Assembly: GCF_003863365.1 (NCBI RefSeq)
Contig: NZ_RQXT01000001.1
Location: 62,001-126,000 of the forward strand
Length of the DNA: 64,000 nucleotides
Origin: Mesorhizobium tamadayense
Lineage (GTDB): Bacteria > Pseudomonadota > Alphaproteobacteria > Rhizobiales > Rhizobiaceae
Direction of reading: 5' to 3'
Shown: in pieces, positions 1-9,062 of the stretch
Layout: every line of letters begins with the position of its first letter
How positions within the stretch are numbered: position 1 is the stretch's first letter
Made by a program: the position numbers and the translations under genes
Notes under the pieces: model-generated
Databases searched by the model: none
The model's input: only the letters and a program-made list of their open reading frames with translations
What the model was told of the DNA's origin: nothing

Positions 1-1974
1 GCGGTCGACGTCGGCGACAAGCTGGATGCGCTCGATGGCGACCGCCGCCTGGTCGGCAAGCGCGTCGAGAAGACGCTGCTGTTCGGGCGTCAGCAACGGG
101 CCTTGCTTGTCGTTGTCGAGCCCGACGACGCCGACCGCCGTGCGCCCCGTCCGCAAGGGCAGGTAAAGGCGCTTCGCTCCGGGCAGCGTGTCGGCGCCGC
201 GGCCGGCGGGGCGATCGTGCTCCCACGCCCAGCGGGCGGCTGCGATATCGGCCTCGGCCAGCGTGTCATCCGGCGGATAGCCGGCCTTGACGGTGATCGT
301 GCCGTTCTCGGGCAGAAGCAGCACCACCCGCACTTTCAGCATGGAAGCTATCTGGAAGGCGGTGGCCCAAAGCACGTCGTCGAGCGTGCCGGCGCCGGCG
401 AGCTTCTTCGAGAAGGAATAGATGTCTTGCGTGGCCCGCGCACGCGAGCGGGCGGCGACTGCCTGGCGCTGCACGCGCGCCGTCAGATTGCTGGCGATGA
501 CGGCGACGACGAGGAAGACGGCAAAGGCGACGATGCTCTCGGGGTCCCTGATCGTCAGCGTGTAGCGCGGCTCGAGGAAAAAGAAGTTGAACGCAAGGGC
601 GCTCAGGAAACAAGCGTAGAGCGCCGGCCAGAGCCCGAACGTCACCGCCGATGTCAGCACCGACAGCAGGAGCACAATCGCCAAATTGCGGAAATCGAGG
701 AACTGGTCGAGGATCGAGCTGACGGCCAGCGCGCCGGCGACATAGGCGGTGGAGAACAGATAGGGCCAGATCTGGAAGGGCTTCTGTTCGGCCGCGGCCT
801 TCACCCTTGCCGAAGGCGTCCCTGCGTCGCGCCCTGTGCCCGAAATGACGTGGACGCTGATGTCGCCGGCATTGCGGATCAGATCGTAGGTGAGCGAGCC
901 CTCGATCAACTCCCGCCAGCGCGAGCGGGTCGGCCGGCCAATGACGATATGGGTGAAGTTGTTTGCCGTCGCGTGGCGCACTATGTCCTGGGCTACATTC
1001 TGGCCCGGAATGGTGGTCACCTCGGCGCCGAGCTGCTCGGCAAGGCGCAGGTTCGTCGCGAGCCGGTCCTTGTCCTCTTCGGACATGCCGGCCAGGCGAG
1101 GCGTGTCGACATGAAGCGCCGTCCAGGGCGCACGCAGCCGATCGGCGAGCCGGCGCGCGTAGCGGATGCGGGCGGCCCCGCCGGGCCGCGAATCGACGCA
1201 GACGAGAACTCGTTCGCCGGCGGCCCACGGCCCCGGGATGGCATGGGACTGCATATGGTTGAGCAACTGCTCGTCGACGCGCTGGGCGGTGCGCCTCAGC
1301 GCCAGCTCGCGCAGCGCCGTCAGGTTGCCCGGCGAGAAATAGTTCTCGATTGCGCGCTGGGCGGTGTTGGGGAAATAGACCTTGCCTTCTTGCAGCCGCT
1401 TGATCAGGTCGTCGGGGGTGAGGTCGATGACCTCGATGTCGTCGGCCTCGTCGATGATGGAATCGGGAACCGTTTCGCGGACCCTGACGCGAGTGATCTG
1501 CGCGACTACGTCGTTCAGGCTCTCGACATGCTGGATGTTGAGCGTGGTGTAGACGTCGATGCCTTGCGCCAGGATCTCCTGGACGTCGAGGTAGCGCTTG
1601 GGATGGCGGCTGCCGGGCGCGTTGGTGTGGGCGAGCTCGTCGACCAGGACCAACGCCGGGCGCCGCTTCAGGATGGCGTCGAGATCCATCTCGTCGAGAG
1701 TGCGGCCCCTGTATTCGACCTGACGGCGCGGGATCACCTCATAGCCGTCGACCAGCGTCTGGGTTTCCTTGCGGCCGTGTGTCTCGACGACGCCGATCAC
1801 AACGTCGATGCCGTCGACGCGGCGGGCGCGGCCCGCCATCAGCATCTCGTAGGTCTTGCCGACGCCGGGCGCCGCGCCGAGGAAAATCCGCAGACGGCCG
1901 CGGCCCTCCCGCTCGGCATGCTCGAGCAGCGCGTCGGGAGAAGGTCTGGAATCGTTGCTTCGGTCGTCGGGCAT
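1..1974 (-). CDS. kdpD: Potassium sensor histidine kinase KdpD, N-terminal part (C-terminus off window)
   Basis: Membrane sensor kinase that, with the response regulator KdpE, switches on the Kdp potassium pump when potassium is scarce. The visible 658 residues contain the KdpD N-terminal domain with a Walker A (GAAPGVGKT, near residue 30) and a Walker B-like LVLVDELAHTN, a universal-stress-protein-like domain (about 245-370), four closely spaced membrane segments (about 400-495) and the start of a GAF domain. The dimerisation and ATPase domains of the kinase lie beyond the window edge. The ATG at 1974 follows kdpC by 56 bases with only a weak ribosome binding site. It is the last visible gene of the kdp operon. 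The family assignment is secure; the exact start is less so. Confidence 0.95.
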   Translation of the reverse strand, partial: MPDDRSNDSRPSPDALLEHAEREGRGRLRIFLGAAPGVGKTYEMLMAGRARRVDGIDVVIGVVETHGRKETQTLVDGYEVIPRRQVEYRGRTLDEMDLDAILKRRPALVLVDELAHTNAPGSRHPKRYLDVQEILAQGIDVYTTLNIQHVESLNDVVAQITRVRVRETVPDSIIDEADDIEVIDLTPDDLIKRLQEGKVYFPNTAQRAIENYFSPGNLTALRELALRRTAQRVDEQLLNHMQSHAIPGPWAAGERVLVCVDSRPGGAARIRYARRLADRLRAPWTALHVDTPRLAGMSEEDKDRLATNLRLAEQLGAEVTTIPGQNVAQDIVRHATANNFTHIVIGRPTRSRWRELIEGSLTYDLIRNAGDISVHVISGTGRDAGTPSARVKAAAEQKPFQIWPYLFSTAYVAGALAVSSILDQFLDFRNLAIVLLLSVLTSAVTFGLWPALYACFLSALAFNFFFLEPRYTLTIRDPESIVAFAVFLVVAVIASNLTARVQRQAVAARSRARATQDIYSFSKKLAGAGTLDDVLWATAFQIASMLKVRVVLLLPENGTITVKAGYPPDDTLAEADIAAARWAWEHDRPAGRGADTLPGAKRLYLPLRTGRTAVGVVGLDNDKQGPLLTPEQQRLLDALADQAAVAIERIQLVADVDR

Positions 1975-2030
1975 GGAACCATAGTTTGAACGGCGCCGGG
2001 GACCGTGTCGATCCCCGACGCCTGGCTTGG

Positions 2031-2594
2031 CTACTTCAGGTCGTTCAGCGCGAGATTGAGGGCGAGCACGTTGACCGCCGGCTCACCCATGAAGCCCAAC
2101 TCGCGATCCTCGACATGGCTGTCGACAAGCGACTTCACCTTGGCTTCATCGATGCCCCGGACCTTGGCGACCCGCGACACCTGGAAATAGGCTGCCTCCG
2201 GGCTGATGTCGGGATCAAGGCCGCTGCCCGAGGTGGTGACGAGGTCCATCGGCACCGGCGCGCTCGGGTTTTCCGCCGTCAGCTTCTCGGCGTCGCTCTT
2301 GATGCGTTCAATGAGCTTCGGGTTGGTCGGGCCGAGATTGGAGCCGCCGGAGGAGGCGGCGTTGTAGCCGTCACCGGCGGGCGACGGCCGGCCATGGAAA
2401 TAGCGGTCGCTGGCGAAGGCCTGGCCGATCAGCTCGGAGCCGATGACCTTGCCATCTTTTTCGATCAGGCTGCCATTGGCCTGGTTGGGAAACAGCGCCT
2501 GGGCGATGCCGGTCATACCGATCGGATAGATGAGGCCGGTCAGCACCGTGAAGAAGACAATCATGACGATCGCGGGTCTCAGTTGCTTAAACAT
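2031..2594 (-). CDS. kdpC: Potassium-transporting ATPase subunit KdpC
   Basis: KdpC is the single-span accessory subunit of the KdpFABC pump and helps couple ATP hydrolysis by KdpB to potassium movement through KdpA. The 187-residue product has the usual short cytoplasmic start, one membrane helix near residues 8-30, and a periplasmic domain with the family signature GSELIGQAF...YFHGRPSP and the late [11 protein letters not shown] block. The start at 2594 lies 12 bases after the kdpB stop. Length and motifs are normal for the family. It is co-transcribed with the other kdp genes. Confidence 0.97.
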   Translation of the reverse strand: MFKQLRPAIVMIVFFTVLTGLIYPIGMTGIAQALFPNQANGSLIEKDGKVIGSELIGQAFASDRYFHGRPSPAGDGYNAASSGGSNLGPTNPKLIERIKSDAEKLTAENPSAPVPMDLVTTSGSGLDPDISPEAAYFQVSRVAKVRGIDEAKVKSLVDSHVEDRELGFMGEPAVNVLALNLALNDLK

Positions 2595-2606
2595 TGGAGC
2601 AAATCC

Positions 2607-4703
2607 TTATGCGAGGCCGAGGGCCGTGACGATCAGGTCGATCGCCTTGATGCCGACGAACGGCACGATGATGCCGCCGAGGCCGTAGACGAGAAGGTTG
2701 CGGCTGAGCAGCGCGCCGGCGCCGATGGCGCGGTACTTCACGCCCCTCAGCGACAGCGGGATCAGCGCGATGATGATCAGCGCGTTGAAGATAATGGCCG
2801 ACAGGATGGCGCTCTGCGGCGTCGCCAGGTGCATGATGTTGAGCGCCTGCAGCGGGCCGGCGGCCTGGCCGGGCGCGACGTAAAAGACCGCGAACATCGC
2901 CGGGATGATGGCGAAGTACTTGGCCACGTCGTTGGCGATCGAGAAGGTGGTCAGCGAGCCGCGCGTCATCAGGAGCGCCTTGCCGATCTCGACGATCTCG
3001 ATCAGCTTGGTCGGGTCGCTGTCGAGGTCGACCATGTTGCCGGCCTCGCGCGCGGCTACCGTGCCTGTGTTCATGGCGACACCGACATCGGCCTGGGCGA
3101 GCGCCGGCGCGTCGTTGGTGCCGTCGCCGCACATGGCGACCAGTTTGCCCTTGGCCTGTTCCTCGCGGATCAGCGACAGCTTGTTCTCGGGCGTGGCCTG
3201 GGCGAGGAAGTCGTCGACGCCGGCTTCCGCCGCGATGGCCGCCGCCGTCAGCGGGTTGTCGCCGGTGATCATCACCGTGCGGATGCCCATCTTGCGCAGC
3301 TCCGCGAAACGCTCGCGGATGCCGCCCTTGACGATGTCCTTGAGATGCACGACGCCGAGCAGGCGCCCGTCGCGCTCGACCGCCAGCGGCGTGCCGCCGG
3401 CCTTGGCCATCTCGTCGGCAATGGCCTGCAGGTCGCGGATGGAGTCGCTTGTCGGCCGTGTGCCATGGGCTGCGACCGTTGCCCGATTGACATGGGCAAG
3501 CAACGCATCGACGGCGCCCTTGCGCACCGACGAGCCCTCGATGTCGACGCCGCTCATGCGGGTCTGCGCGGTAAAGGGCACGAAGGTGGCATGCAAGGTC
3601 GCCATATCGCGGGCGCGGATGCCGTATTTTTCCTTGGCGAGCACGACGATCGAGCGGCCTTCCGGCGTCTCGTCGGCGAGCGAGGCGAGCTGCGCCGCAT
3701 CGGCCAGCTCCTGCTCCGTGACGCCCTTGGCCGGGCGGAACTCAGTCGCCTGGCGGTTGCCGAGCGTGATGGTGCCGGTCTTGTCGAGCAGCAGCGTGTC
3801 GACGTCGCCGGCTGCCTCGACGGCGCGGCCGGACATGGCGAGCACGTTGAAGCGCACCAGGCGGTCCATGCCGGCGATGCCGATGGCCGAGAGCAGCGCG
3901 CCGATCGTGGTCGGGATCAGCGTCACGAACAGAGCCACGAGGATCGTCACCGAGATATAGCCGCCCGAATAGGAGGCGAAGCTCGGGATGGTCGCGGTGG
4001 CCAGCACGAAGATCAGCGTCATGCCGACGAGCAGGATGTTGAGCGCGATCTCGTTCGGCGTCTTCTGGCGTTCCGCGCCTTCCACAAGCGAGATCATGCG
4101 GTCGAGGAAGGTATGGCCGGAAGCGGCGGAAATGCGCACGCGGATCCAATCGGACAGCACTTGCGTGCCGCCGGTGACGGCCGAGCGGTCGCCGCCGGAT
4201 TCGCGGATGACGGGCGCGGACTCGCCGGTGATCGCCGCCTCGTTGACGGAGGCCACGCCTTCGATCACCTCGCCGTCGGACGGGATGATGTCGCCGGCCT
4301 CGACCAGCACGACGTCGCCGACCTTCAGGCTGGTGCCGGGTACCAGCTTGAACTTCGAGCGATCCCCGCCGTTGACGAGCAGCTTGGCCTGGGTCTCGGT
4401 GCGCGCCTTGCGCAGCGAGTCGGCCTGCGCCTTGCCGCGGCCCTCGGCCACGGCTTCGGCGAAATTGGCGAACAGCACGGTGAACCACAGCCAGATGATG
4501 ATCTGCAGGGTGAAGCCGAGATCGCCGCCGCCGATGACCAGGTCGCGGATGAAAAGCAAGGTGGTGAGCAGCGAGACGACCGCGACGACGAACATCACCG
4601 GATTGCGGATCAGCGTGCGCGGATCGAGCTTGCGGAAGGCGCCGCCGATGGCGGGCACCAGGATGCGGGCATCCAGAATGCTCGCTGATTTGGACTGGCT
4701 CAT
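2607..4703 (-). CDS. kdpB: Potassium-transporting P-type ATPase subunit KdpB
   Basis: Catalytic subunit of the Kdp pump, a P-type ATPase in the inner membrane. The 698-residue protein has the phosphorylation motif DKTGT, with its aspartate at about residue 307 as in E. coli KdpB. It also has the TGES actuator motif ([10 protein letters not shown]), the hinge motif [16 protein letters not shown] and the expected membrane segments. I chose the ATG at 4703 (MSQSKSAS) over a longer in-frame upstream extension because it overlaps the stop of the preceding small gene in an ATGA arrangement, which suggests translational coupling. Nothing appears degraded. Confidence 0.97.
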   Translation of the reverse strand: MSQSKSASILDARILVPAIGGAFRKLDPRTLIRNPVMFVVAVVSLLTTLLFIRDLVIGGGDLGFTLQIIIWLWFTVLFANFAEAVAEGRGKAQADSLRKARTETQAKLLVNGGDRSKFKLVPGTSLKVGDVVLVEAGDIIPSDGEVIEGVASVNEAAITGESAPVIRESGGDRSAVTGGTQVLSDWIRVRISAASGHTFLDRMISLVEGAERQKTPNEIALNILLVGMTLIFVLATATIPSFASYSGGYISVTILVALFVTLIPTTIGALLSAIGIAGMDRLVRFNVLAMSGRAVEAAGDVDTLLLDKTGTITLGNRQATEFRPAKGVTEQELADAAQLASLADETPEGRSIVVLAKEKYGIRARDMATLHATFVPFTAQTRMSGVDIEGSSVRKGAVDALLAHVNRATVAAHGTRPTSDSIRDLQAIADEMAKAGGTPLAVERDGRLLGVVHLKDIVKGGIRERFAELRKMGIRTVMITGDNPLTAAAIAAEAGVDDFLAQATPENKLSLIREEQAKGKLVAMCGDGTNDAPALAQADVGVAMNTGTVAAREAGNMVDLDSDPTKLIEIVEIGKALLMTRGSLTTFSIANDVAKYFAIIPAMFAVFYVAPGQAAGPLQALNIMHLATPQSAILSAIIFNALIIIALIPLSLRGVKYRAIGAGALLSRNLLVYGLGGIIVPFVGIKAIDLIVTALGLA

Positions 4704-4936
4704 TTCGAGGCTCCGGTATCGGTGATGTTGGACGGCGCCGGGTGCTCGGTCTTGGGGAACAGGTGCGGAAGGCCGGAAGCCAGCAGCCACAGCACGAACA
4801 GCACCGCTGCCATGCCGAGGAAGGTGGAGAGTGTGGGGAAAGGACGAGGCTTCTCGTCCCTCCCGTCATCCGGCCTTCCGTCATCGGGTTGGTGACGGTC
4901 GTGCCAGCGTATGAGGTTGAACCAGGGCATGGTCAT
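4700..4936 (-). CDS. Small single-span membrane protein between kdpA and kdpB
   Basis: About 78 residues from the ATG at 4936, which follows directly after the kdpA stop codon (4938-4940); an ATG two codons later is an alternative. The first half is charged and His/Asp/Arg-rich. It is followed by one hydrophobic helix ([17 protein letters not shown]) and a short tail. The stop overlaps the kdpB start by four bases, so it is almost certainly translated with the pump. The classical kdpFABC order has no gene here. Function is unknown; position and topology suggest an accessory or assembly peptide of the Kdp complex, which is inference. Confidence 0.7.
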   Translation of the reverse strand: MTMPWFNLIRWHDRHQPDDGRPDDGRDEKPRPFPTLSTFLGMAAVLFVLWLLASGLPHLFPKTEHPAPSNITDTGASK

Positions 4937-4937
4937 C

Positions 4938-6641
4938 TCAGAAAGTCTGTCCATGGATCATCGCCAGGTGCTCGACGATCGGACCGACGGCGAGCGAGGG
5001 GAAGAAGGTGAGGCCGCCGACGATGATGATGACGCCGACCAGCAGGCCGACGAACAGCGTGCCGTCGGTCGGGAAGGTGCCGGCGGAGGCGGGCACGGTC
5101 TTCTTCGCGGCCAGCGAGCCGGCGATGGCGAGCGCCGGGATGATGACCAGGAAGCGGCCCATTAGCATGCCGAGACCCAGCGTGATGTTGTACCAGGGCG
5201 TGTTGCCGGAGAGGCCGCCGAAGGCCGAGCCGTTGTTCGCGGCCGCCGAGGTATAGGCATAGAGCACCTCGCTGAAGCCGTGCGGGCCGCCATTGGCTAT
5301 CGAAGCCACGGCGCCCGGCAGGACCACGGCGATTGCCGTGAAGATAAGCATCGCCAACGGCAGGGACAGGATGGCAAGCATCGCCATCTTGACCTCCTTG
5401 GCCTCGATCTTCTTGCCGAGATATTCCGGTGTGCGGCCGACCATCAGGCCGGCGACGAAGACGGCGATGACGACGAACATCAGGATGCCGTAGAAACCGG
5501 CGCCGACACCGCCGACGATGACCTCGCCGAGCTGCATGTTGATGAGCGGGATCATGCCGCCAAGCGCGGTGAAACTGTCATGCATGGCGTTGACGGCGCC
5601 GCAGGAGGCGGCCGTGGTGATGACCGCGAACAGCGCCGACAAGGCGATGCCGAAGCGCGTTTCCTTGCCTTCCATGTTACCGCCGTCGATGCCGAGCGCA
5701 TGCACCAGCGGGTTGCCGGCGGCCTCGGCCCAGTAGCAGACCGTGACGCCGACGAGGAACAGCACGCCCATCGAGGCGAGGATCGCCCAGCCCTGGCGCT
5801 GGTTGCCGACCATGCAGCCGAAGACGTTGGTGAGAGCAGCGCCGAGGGCGAAGATCGATAGCATCTGGATCAGGTTGGAGATCGCGTCCGGATTCTCGAA
5901 CGGATGCGCGGCGTTGGCGTTGAAGAAACCGCCGCCGTTGGTGCCGAGCATCTTGATGGCGATCTGCGAGGCGACCGGCCCGAGCGCGATGGTCTGCTTG
6001 GCACCTTCCAGCGTGGTCGCATCGACATAGGGCCCAAACGTCTGCGGGATGCCCAGCCAGACATAGGCGAGCGTCAGCACGATGCAGAGCGGCAAGAGCA
6101 CATAAAGCGTGCAGCGGGTCAGATCGACCCAGAAATTGCCGATCGATTTGCCGGAAGCGCGCGCGAAGCCGCGGATCAGGGCAATGGCGATGGCAATGCC
6201 TGTGGCGGCCGAGACGAAATTCTGGACGGTGAGGCCGGCCATCTGCACGAGATAGGACATCGTGCTTTCGCCGCCGTAGTTCTGCCAGTTGGTGTTGGTG
6301 ACGAAGCTGACGGCGGTGTTGAAGGCAAGCCCTGGCTCGACCGCGCTCATGCCCGCGGGATTATAGGGCAGGGCGCCCTGCAGCCGCTGCAGCGCGTAAA
6401 GAACCAGGAAGCCGGCGAGGTTGAAGAGCAGCATGCCGGTCGCATAGACGGCCCAGTGCTGTTCTTCCTTCTCGCTCGTTCCGGCGAGGCGGTAGAGGCC
6501 GCGCTCGACCGGAGCGAGCAGCGGCGACAGCAAGGTACGATCGCCGCTGAAAACGCGGTACATATAGCCGCCGAGCGGCTTCACGAGCAAAAGCAGGATG
6601 CTGCAATAGACGAGGATCTGTATCCAGCCATTTATGGTCAT
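4938..6641 (-). CDS. kdpA: Potassium-transporting ATPase subunit KdpA
   Basis: Potassium-selective channel-like subunit of the KdpFABC pump. The 567-residue integral membrane protein shows repeated pore-loop segments of the K-channel superfamily, among them [30 protein letters not shown] and [19 protein letters not shown], and about ten membrane helices. The ATG at 6641 has a GGAGAG ribosome binding site. Length is normal for the family. It lies 21 bases after kdpF. Confidence 0.97.
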   Translation of the reverse strand: MTINGWIQILVYCSILLLLVKPLGGYMYRVFSGDRTLLSPLLAPVERGLYRLAGTSEKEEQHWAVYATGMLLFNLAGFLVLYALQRLQGALPYNPAGMSAVEPGLAFNTAVSFVTNTNWQNYGGESTMSYLVQMAGLTVQNFVSAATGIAIAIALIRGFARASGKSIGNFWVDLTRCTLYVLLPLCIVLTLAYVWLGIPQTFGPYVDATTLEGAKQTIALGPVASQIAIKMLGTNGGGFFNANAAHPFENPDAISNLIQMLSIFALGAALTNVFGCMVGNQRQGWAILASMGVLFLVGVTVCYWAEAAGNPLVHALGIDGGNMEGKETRFGIALSALFAVITTAASCGAVNAMHDSFTALGGMIPLINMQLGEVIVGGVGAGFYGILMFVVIAVFVAGLMVGRTPEYLGKKIEAKEVKMAMLAILSLPLAMLIFTAIAVVLPGAVASIANGGPHGFSEVLYAYTSAAANNGSAFGGLSGNTPWYNITLGLGMLMGRFLVIIPALAIAGSLAAKKTVPASAGTFPTDGTLFVGLLVGVIIIVGGLTFFPSLAVGPIVEHLAMIHGQTF

Positions 6642-6662
6642 GATGAGCTCTCCGCGCGCCGG

Positions 6663-6752
6663 TCAGAAGCGCTCTGGACGGATGAGCGCGTAGGTGAGGT
6701 AGGCAAGCAGGAACAAGGTCACCGCGCCGCCGAGGATGTAGTCGAAAAGCAT
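6663..6752 (-). CDS. kdpF: Potassium-transporting ATPase small subunit KdpF
   Basis: A 29-residue hydrophobic peptide (MLFDYILGGAVTLFLLAYLT, ending YALIRPERF). It is one membrane helix ending in the ALIRPE(R/K)F signature typical of KdpF, which stabilises the KdpABC complex in the membrane. It starts at 6752 after a GGAAGATCAGG ribosome binding site and stops 21 bases before kdpA. Size, position and C-terminal motif all agree. Confidence 0.93.
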   Translation of the reverse strand: MLFDYILGGAVTLFLLAYLTYALIRPERF

Positions 6753-6767
6753 GGCCTGATCTTCCGC

Positions 6768-6848
6768 TCAGATACTGTTGCAAGCTTTGACGTAGGCCAA
6801 GGACAGGGCGAAGAATAAAATCCCGATCCCGAAAACAATGAGATCCAT
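6768..6848 (-). CDS. 26-residue membrane peptide, first gene of the kdp operon
   Basis: Tiny ORF that starts at 6848 behind an AGGAA ribosome binding site with 8-base spacing and ends 15 bases before kdpF. The product begins MDLIVFGIGILFFALSLAYV and ends in a charged/polar tail with a cysteine (KACNSI). It is one hydrophobic helix. From memory, peptides of this kind (short helix, FALS.GY, C-terminal cysteine region) occur upstream of kdpF or kdpA in other bacteria, but I cannot verify that here. A role as an extra Kdp micropeptide is inferred from position only. Confidence 0.65.
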   Translation of the reverse strand: MDLIVFGIGILFFALSLAYVKACNSI

Positions 6849-6920
6849 TTTAGGCGTTCCTTGTTTTTGCTCGTGCTTTCCCGCCTGATGCCGACGGACG
6901 AAAAACTGTATGCGAACGCG

Positions 6921-6939
6921 CGTCACCTTGGTGGTGACG
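6921..6939. promoter_or_regulatory. Palindrome in the kdp upstream region
   Basis: CGTCACC and GGTGACG form a perfect 7-bp inverted repeat with a 5-base spacer, about 75 bases upstream of the first kdp ORF. The 377-base space between kdp (6848) and the divergent monooxygenase (7226) holds no other gene I can support, so both promoters should lie here. A KdpE or other regulator site is possible, but this is inference from position and symmetry. Confidence 0.3.
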
Positions 6940-7225
6940 GCGATCAAAGCTTCTTTTCGGAAGGAAATATGGACCCAATCGCCATAAAGGTTCGAGACGG
7001 GGCGGGTGGGAAAGATATAGGAATTTCATAGGAGCTTTTTGGTTCAGCGTCTTCGGCCAGCCATGGCCAGTTCACCATTCGGCTGTCCTCAGGCAGCGAA
7101 TAAAGATGCTTATAGACTCCCCCGGAGTCCCCGATGGCCAGCAGCAGATAATCGCAAATATGCTAAAGTCGGCGGGGGCGCTGAACAAAGCCTGCAGCCA
7201 TGCGAGGCCAGCTGGAAGGACGACA

Positions 7226-9016
7226 ATGCTCGACATCGCACCATCGCAACAGGCGGCAACCTGGCTCGGCTCGTTCGGCCGGGCGCTCGACAGCGGCGAC
7301 ATCGAGGCGGTAGCCAACCTTTTCTTGGAGGATTGCTACTGGCGCGACCTGCTGACCTTCACATGGAACATAAAAACCATGGAAGGCCAGGCGGCGGTCA
7401 GCGAGATGCTCAAGGCGACCCTGTCATCGGCAAGGCCCTCCCACTGGCGATTATCCGGCGAAGCGAGCGTCGACGACGGCGTTATCGAAGGCTGGTTCAG
7501 TTTCGAGACAGCCGTAGCCCGAGGCGAGGGAATACTGCGGCTCAAGGATGGACGCTGCCGAACGCTGTTCACGGCGATGAGCGAGCTCAAGGGTTTCGAG
7601 GAGCGGAAAGGCCCGGCCCGGCCGCTCGGCATCCGCCACAAGGCCGATCCCGAGCGTGAGACCTGGGCGGAAGCACGAGCGCGCGAGGCGCGCGAGCTTG
7701 GCGTTCACGAGCAGCCCTACTGCCTGGTGATCGGCGGCGGCCAGGGCGGGATCATGCTGGGCGCCCGGCTGCGGCAGCTCGGCGTTCCCTCAATCATCGT
7801 CGAGAAGAATGCGCGCGCCGGCGATTCCTGGCGCAAGCGCTACCGTTCGCTCGTGCTGCACGACCCGGTCTGGTACGACCATCTGCCCTACATTCCATTC
7901 CCGGAAAACTGGCCGGTCTTCACGCCCAAGGACAAGATGGGCGACTGGCTGGAAATGTATGCCCGCGTCATGGAGCTGAATTACTGGGCCGCCACCAAAT
8001 GCATCAGCGCGGCCTATGACGAGACGGAAATGGTCTGGACGGTGGTGGTCGACCGAGTCGGCCAGCGCATCACGCTGAAACCCAGGCATATCGTCTTCGC
8101 CACCGGCGCCTACGGACCGCCACGGCAGATCGATTTGCCCGGCGCGGACAGCTTCAAGGGCGAGCTTTTGCAATCGAGCCGGTATTCCACCGGCGAGAAA
8201 TTCCGCGGCAAGCGCGTCGCGGTGATAGGTGCTGCAAGCTCAGGCCATGATGTCAGCGTCGATCTCTGGGAGGCGGGCGCCAGGGTCACCATGGTGCAGC
8301 GCTCGCCGACGACGGTGGTGAAGTCCGACACGCTGATGGAGGTCGGCTTCGAGATCTTTTCCGAAAAGGCGCTGGCGCGCGGCATCACCACCGACAAGGC
8401 CGACATGATCGTCGCCTCGACGCCGTTCGCGCTGGTGCCGAAAGGCCAGCGGGCGCTCTACGATGTCATCCGCGAGCGCGACGCGGATTTCTACCAGCGC
8501 CTCAGCGACAGCGGATTCGCCATCGACTTCGGCGAGGACGAGACCGGACTGTTGATGAAGGCCTACCGCACCGGCTCCGGCTATTACATCGACGTCGGCG
8601 CCTGCGAGCTGATCCTGAACGGCGAGATCGCGGTGAAGAGCGGCGTCGGCATCAAGTCGCTGACGCCGAACGGCATCCTGTTCGAGGACGGCAGCGAGCT
8701 CGCCGTCGATGCCATCGTCTGCTGCACCGGCTACCAGTCGATGAACGAGACGGTGGCGGGCATCGTCTCGCGCGAGGTTGCCGACAAGGTCGGTCCATGC
8801 TGGGGGCTCGGCTCCGGCGTGAAGGGCGACCCCGCCCCCTGGCAGGGCGAATTGCGCAACATGTGGAAGCCGACGGCTCAGGACGCGCTGTGGTTCCACG
8901 GCGGCAACCTGGCGCTGTCGCGCTACTATTCGAAATTCGTGGCGCTGCAGCTCAAGGCGCGCATGGAAGGGATTGCCACGCCGGTTTACGGCGAGCCGAG
9001 CAATGCGAGACGGTGA
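7226..9016 (+). CDS. FAD/NADPH-dependent monooxygenase with N-terminal NTF2-like domain
   Basis: 596 residues from the ATG at 7226, which has a GGAAGGA ribosome binding site; an in-frame upstream extension to 7106 lacks one. Residues 1 to about 140 look like an NTF2/SnoaL-like alpha-beta cone. The rest is a flavin monooxygenase of the YUCCA/CzcO type with an FAD-binding GGGQGG near residue 168 and an NADPH-binding GAASSG near residue 333. The stretch before the second Rossmann motif reads FKGELLQSSRY, where these enzymes usually carry a His (FxG...HSS). Substrate cannot be predicted. It is transcribed towards the amidohydrolase, with a strong terminator between them. Confidence 0.85.
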   Translation: MLDIAPSQQAATWLGSFGRALDSGDIEAVANLFLEDCYWRDLLTFTWNIKTMEGQAAVSEMLKATLSSARPSHWRLSGEASVDDGVIEGWFSFETAVARGEGILRLKDGRCRTLFTAMSELKGFEERKGPARPLGIRHKADPERETWAEARAREARELGVHEQPYCLVIGGGQGGIMLGARLRQLGVPSIIVEKNARAGDSWRKRYRSLVLHDPVWYDHLPYIPFPENWPVFTPKDKMGDWLEMYARVMELNYWAATKCISAAYDETEMVWTVVVDRVGQRITLKPRHIVFATGAYGPPRQIDLPGADSFKGELLQSSRYSTGEKFRGKRVAVIGAASSGHDVSVDLWEAGARVTMVQRSPTTVVKSDTLMEVGFEIFSEKALARGITTDKADMIVASTPFALVPKGQRALYDVIRERDADFYQRLSDSGFAIDFGEDETGLLMKAYRTGSGYYIDVGACELILNGEIAVKSGVGIKSLTPNGILFEDGSELAVDAIVCCTGYQSMNETVAGIVSREVADKVGPCWGLGSGVKGDPAPWQGELRNMWKPTAQDALWFHGGNLALSRYYSKFVALQLKARMEGIATPVYGEPSNARR

Positions 9017-9022
9017 CGTTCG

Positions 9023-9055
9023 ATCTCCCCCTCGAGGGACCCTCGAGGGGGAGAT
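9023..9055. terminator. Bidirectional terminator hairpin between convergent genes
   Basis: A perfect 16-bp inverted repeat with a one-base centre (arms 9023-9038 and 9040-9055, GATC/CTCGAG-rich) fills the 46-base gap between the monooxygenase stop and the stop of the convergent amidohydrolase gene. In practice several central bases must form the loop. Its location and stem strength suit transcription termination from both sides. Confidence 0.75.
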
Positions 9056-9062
9056 TAGTCAA

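Noticed and set aside
103..1989. 628-residue open frame on the plus strand opposite kdpD
   Set aside because: The minus strand encodes an unmistakable KdpD. The plus frame is rich in Arg, Asp and Gly without domain sense, a usual GC-driven shadow.
1779..4688. 969-residue open frame on the plus strand opposite kdpB and kdpC
   Set aside because: It is antisense to well-conserved KdpB and KdpC and has the low-complexity composition of an antisense frame.
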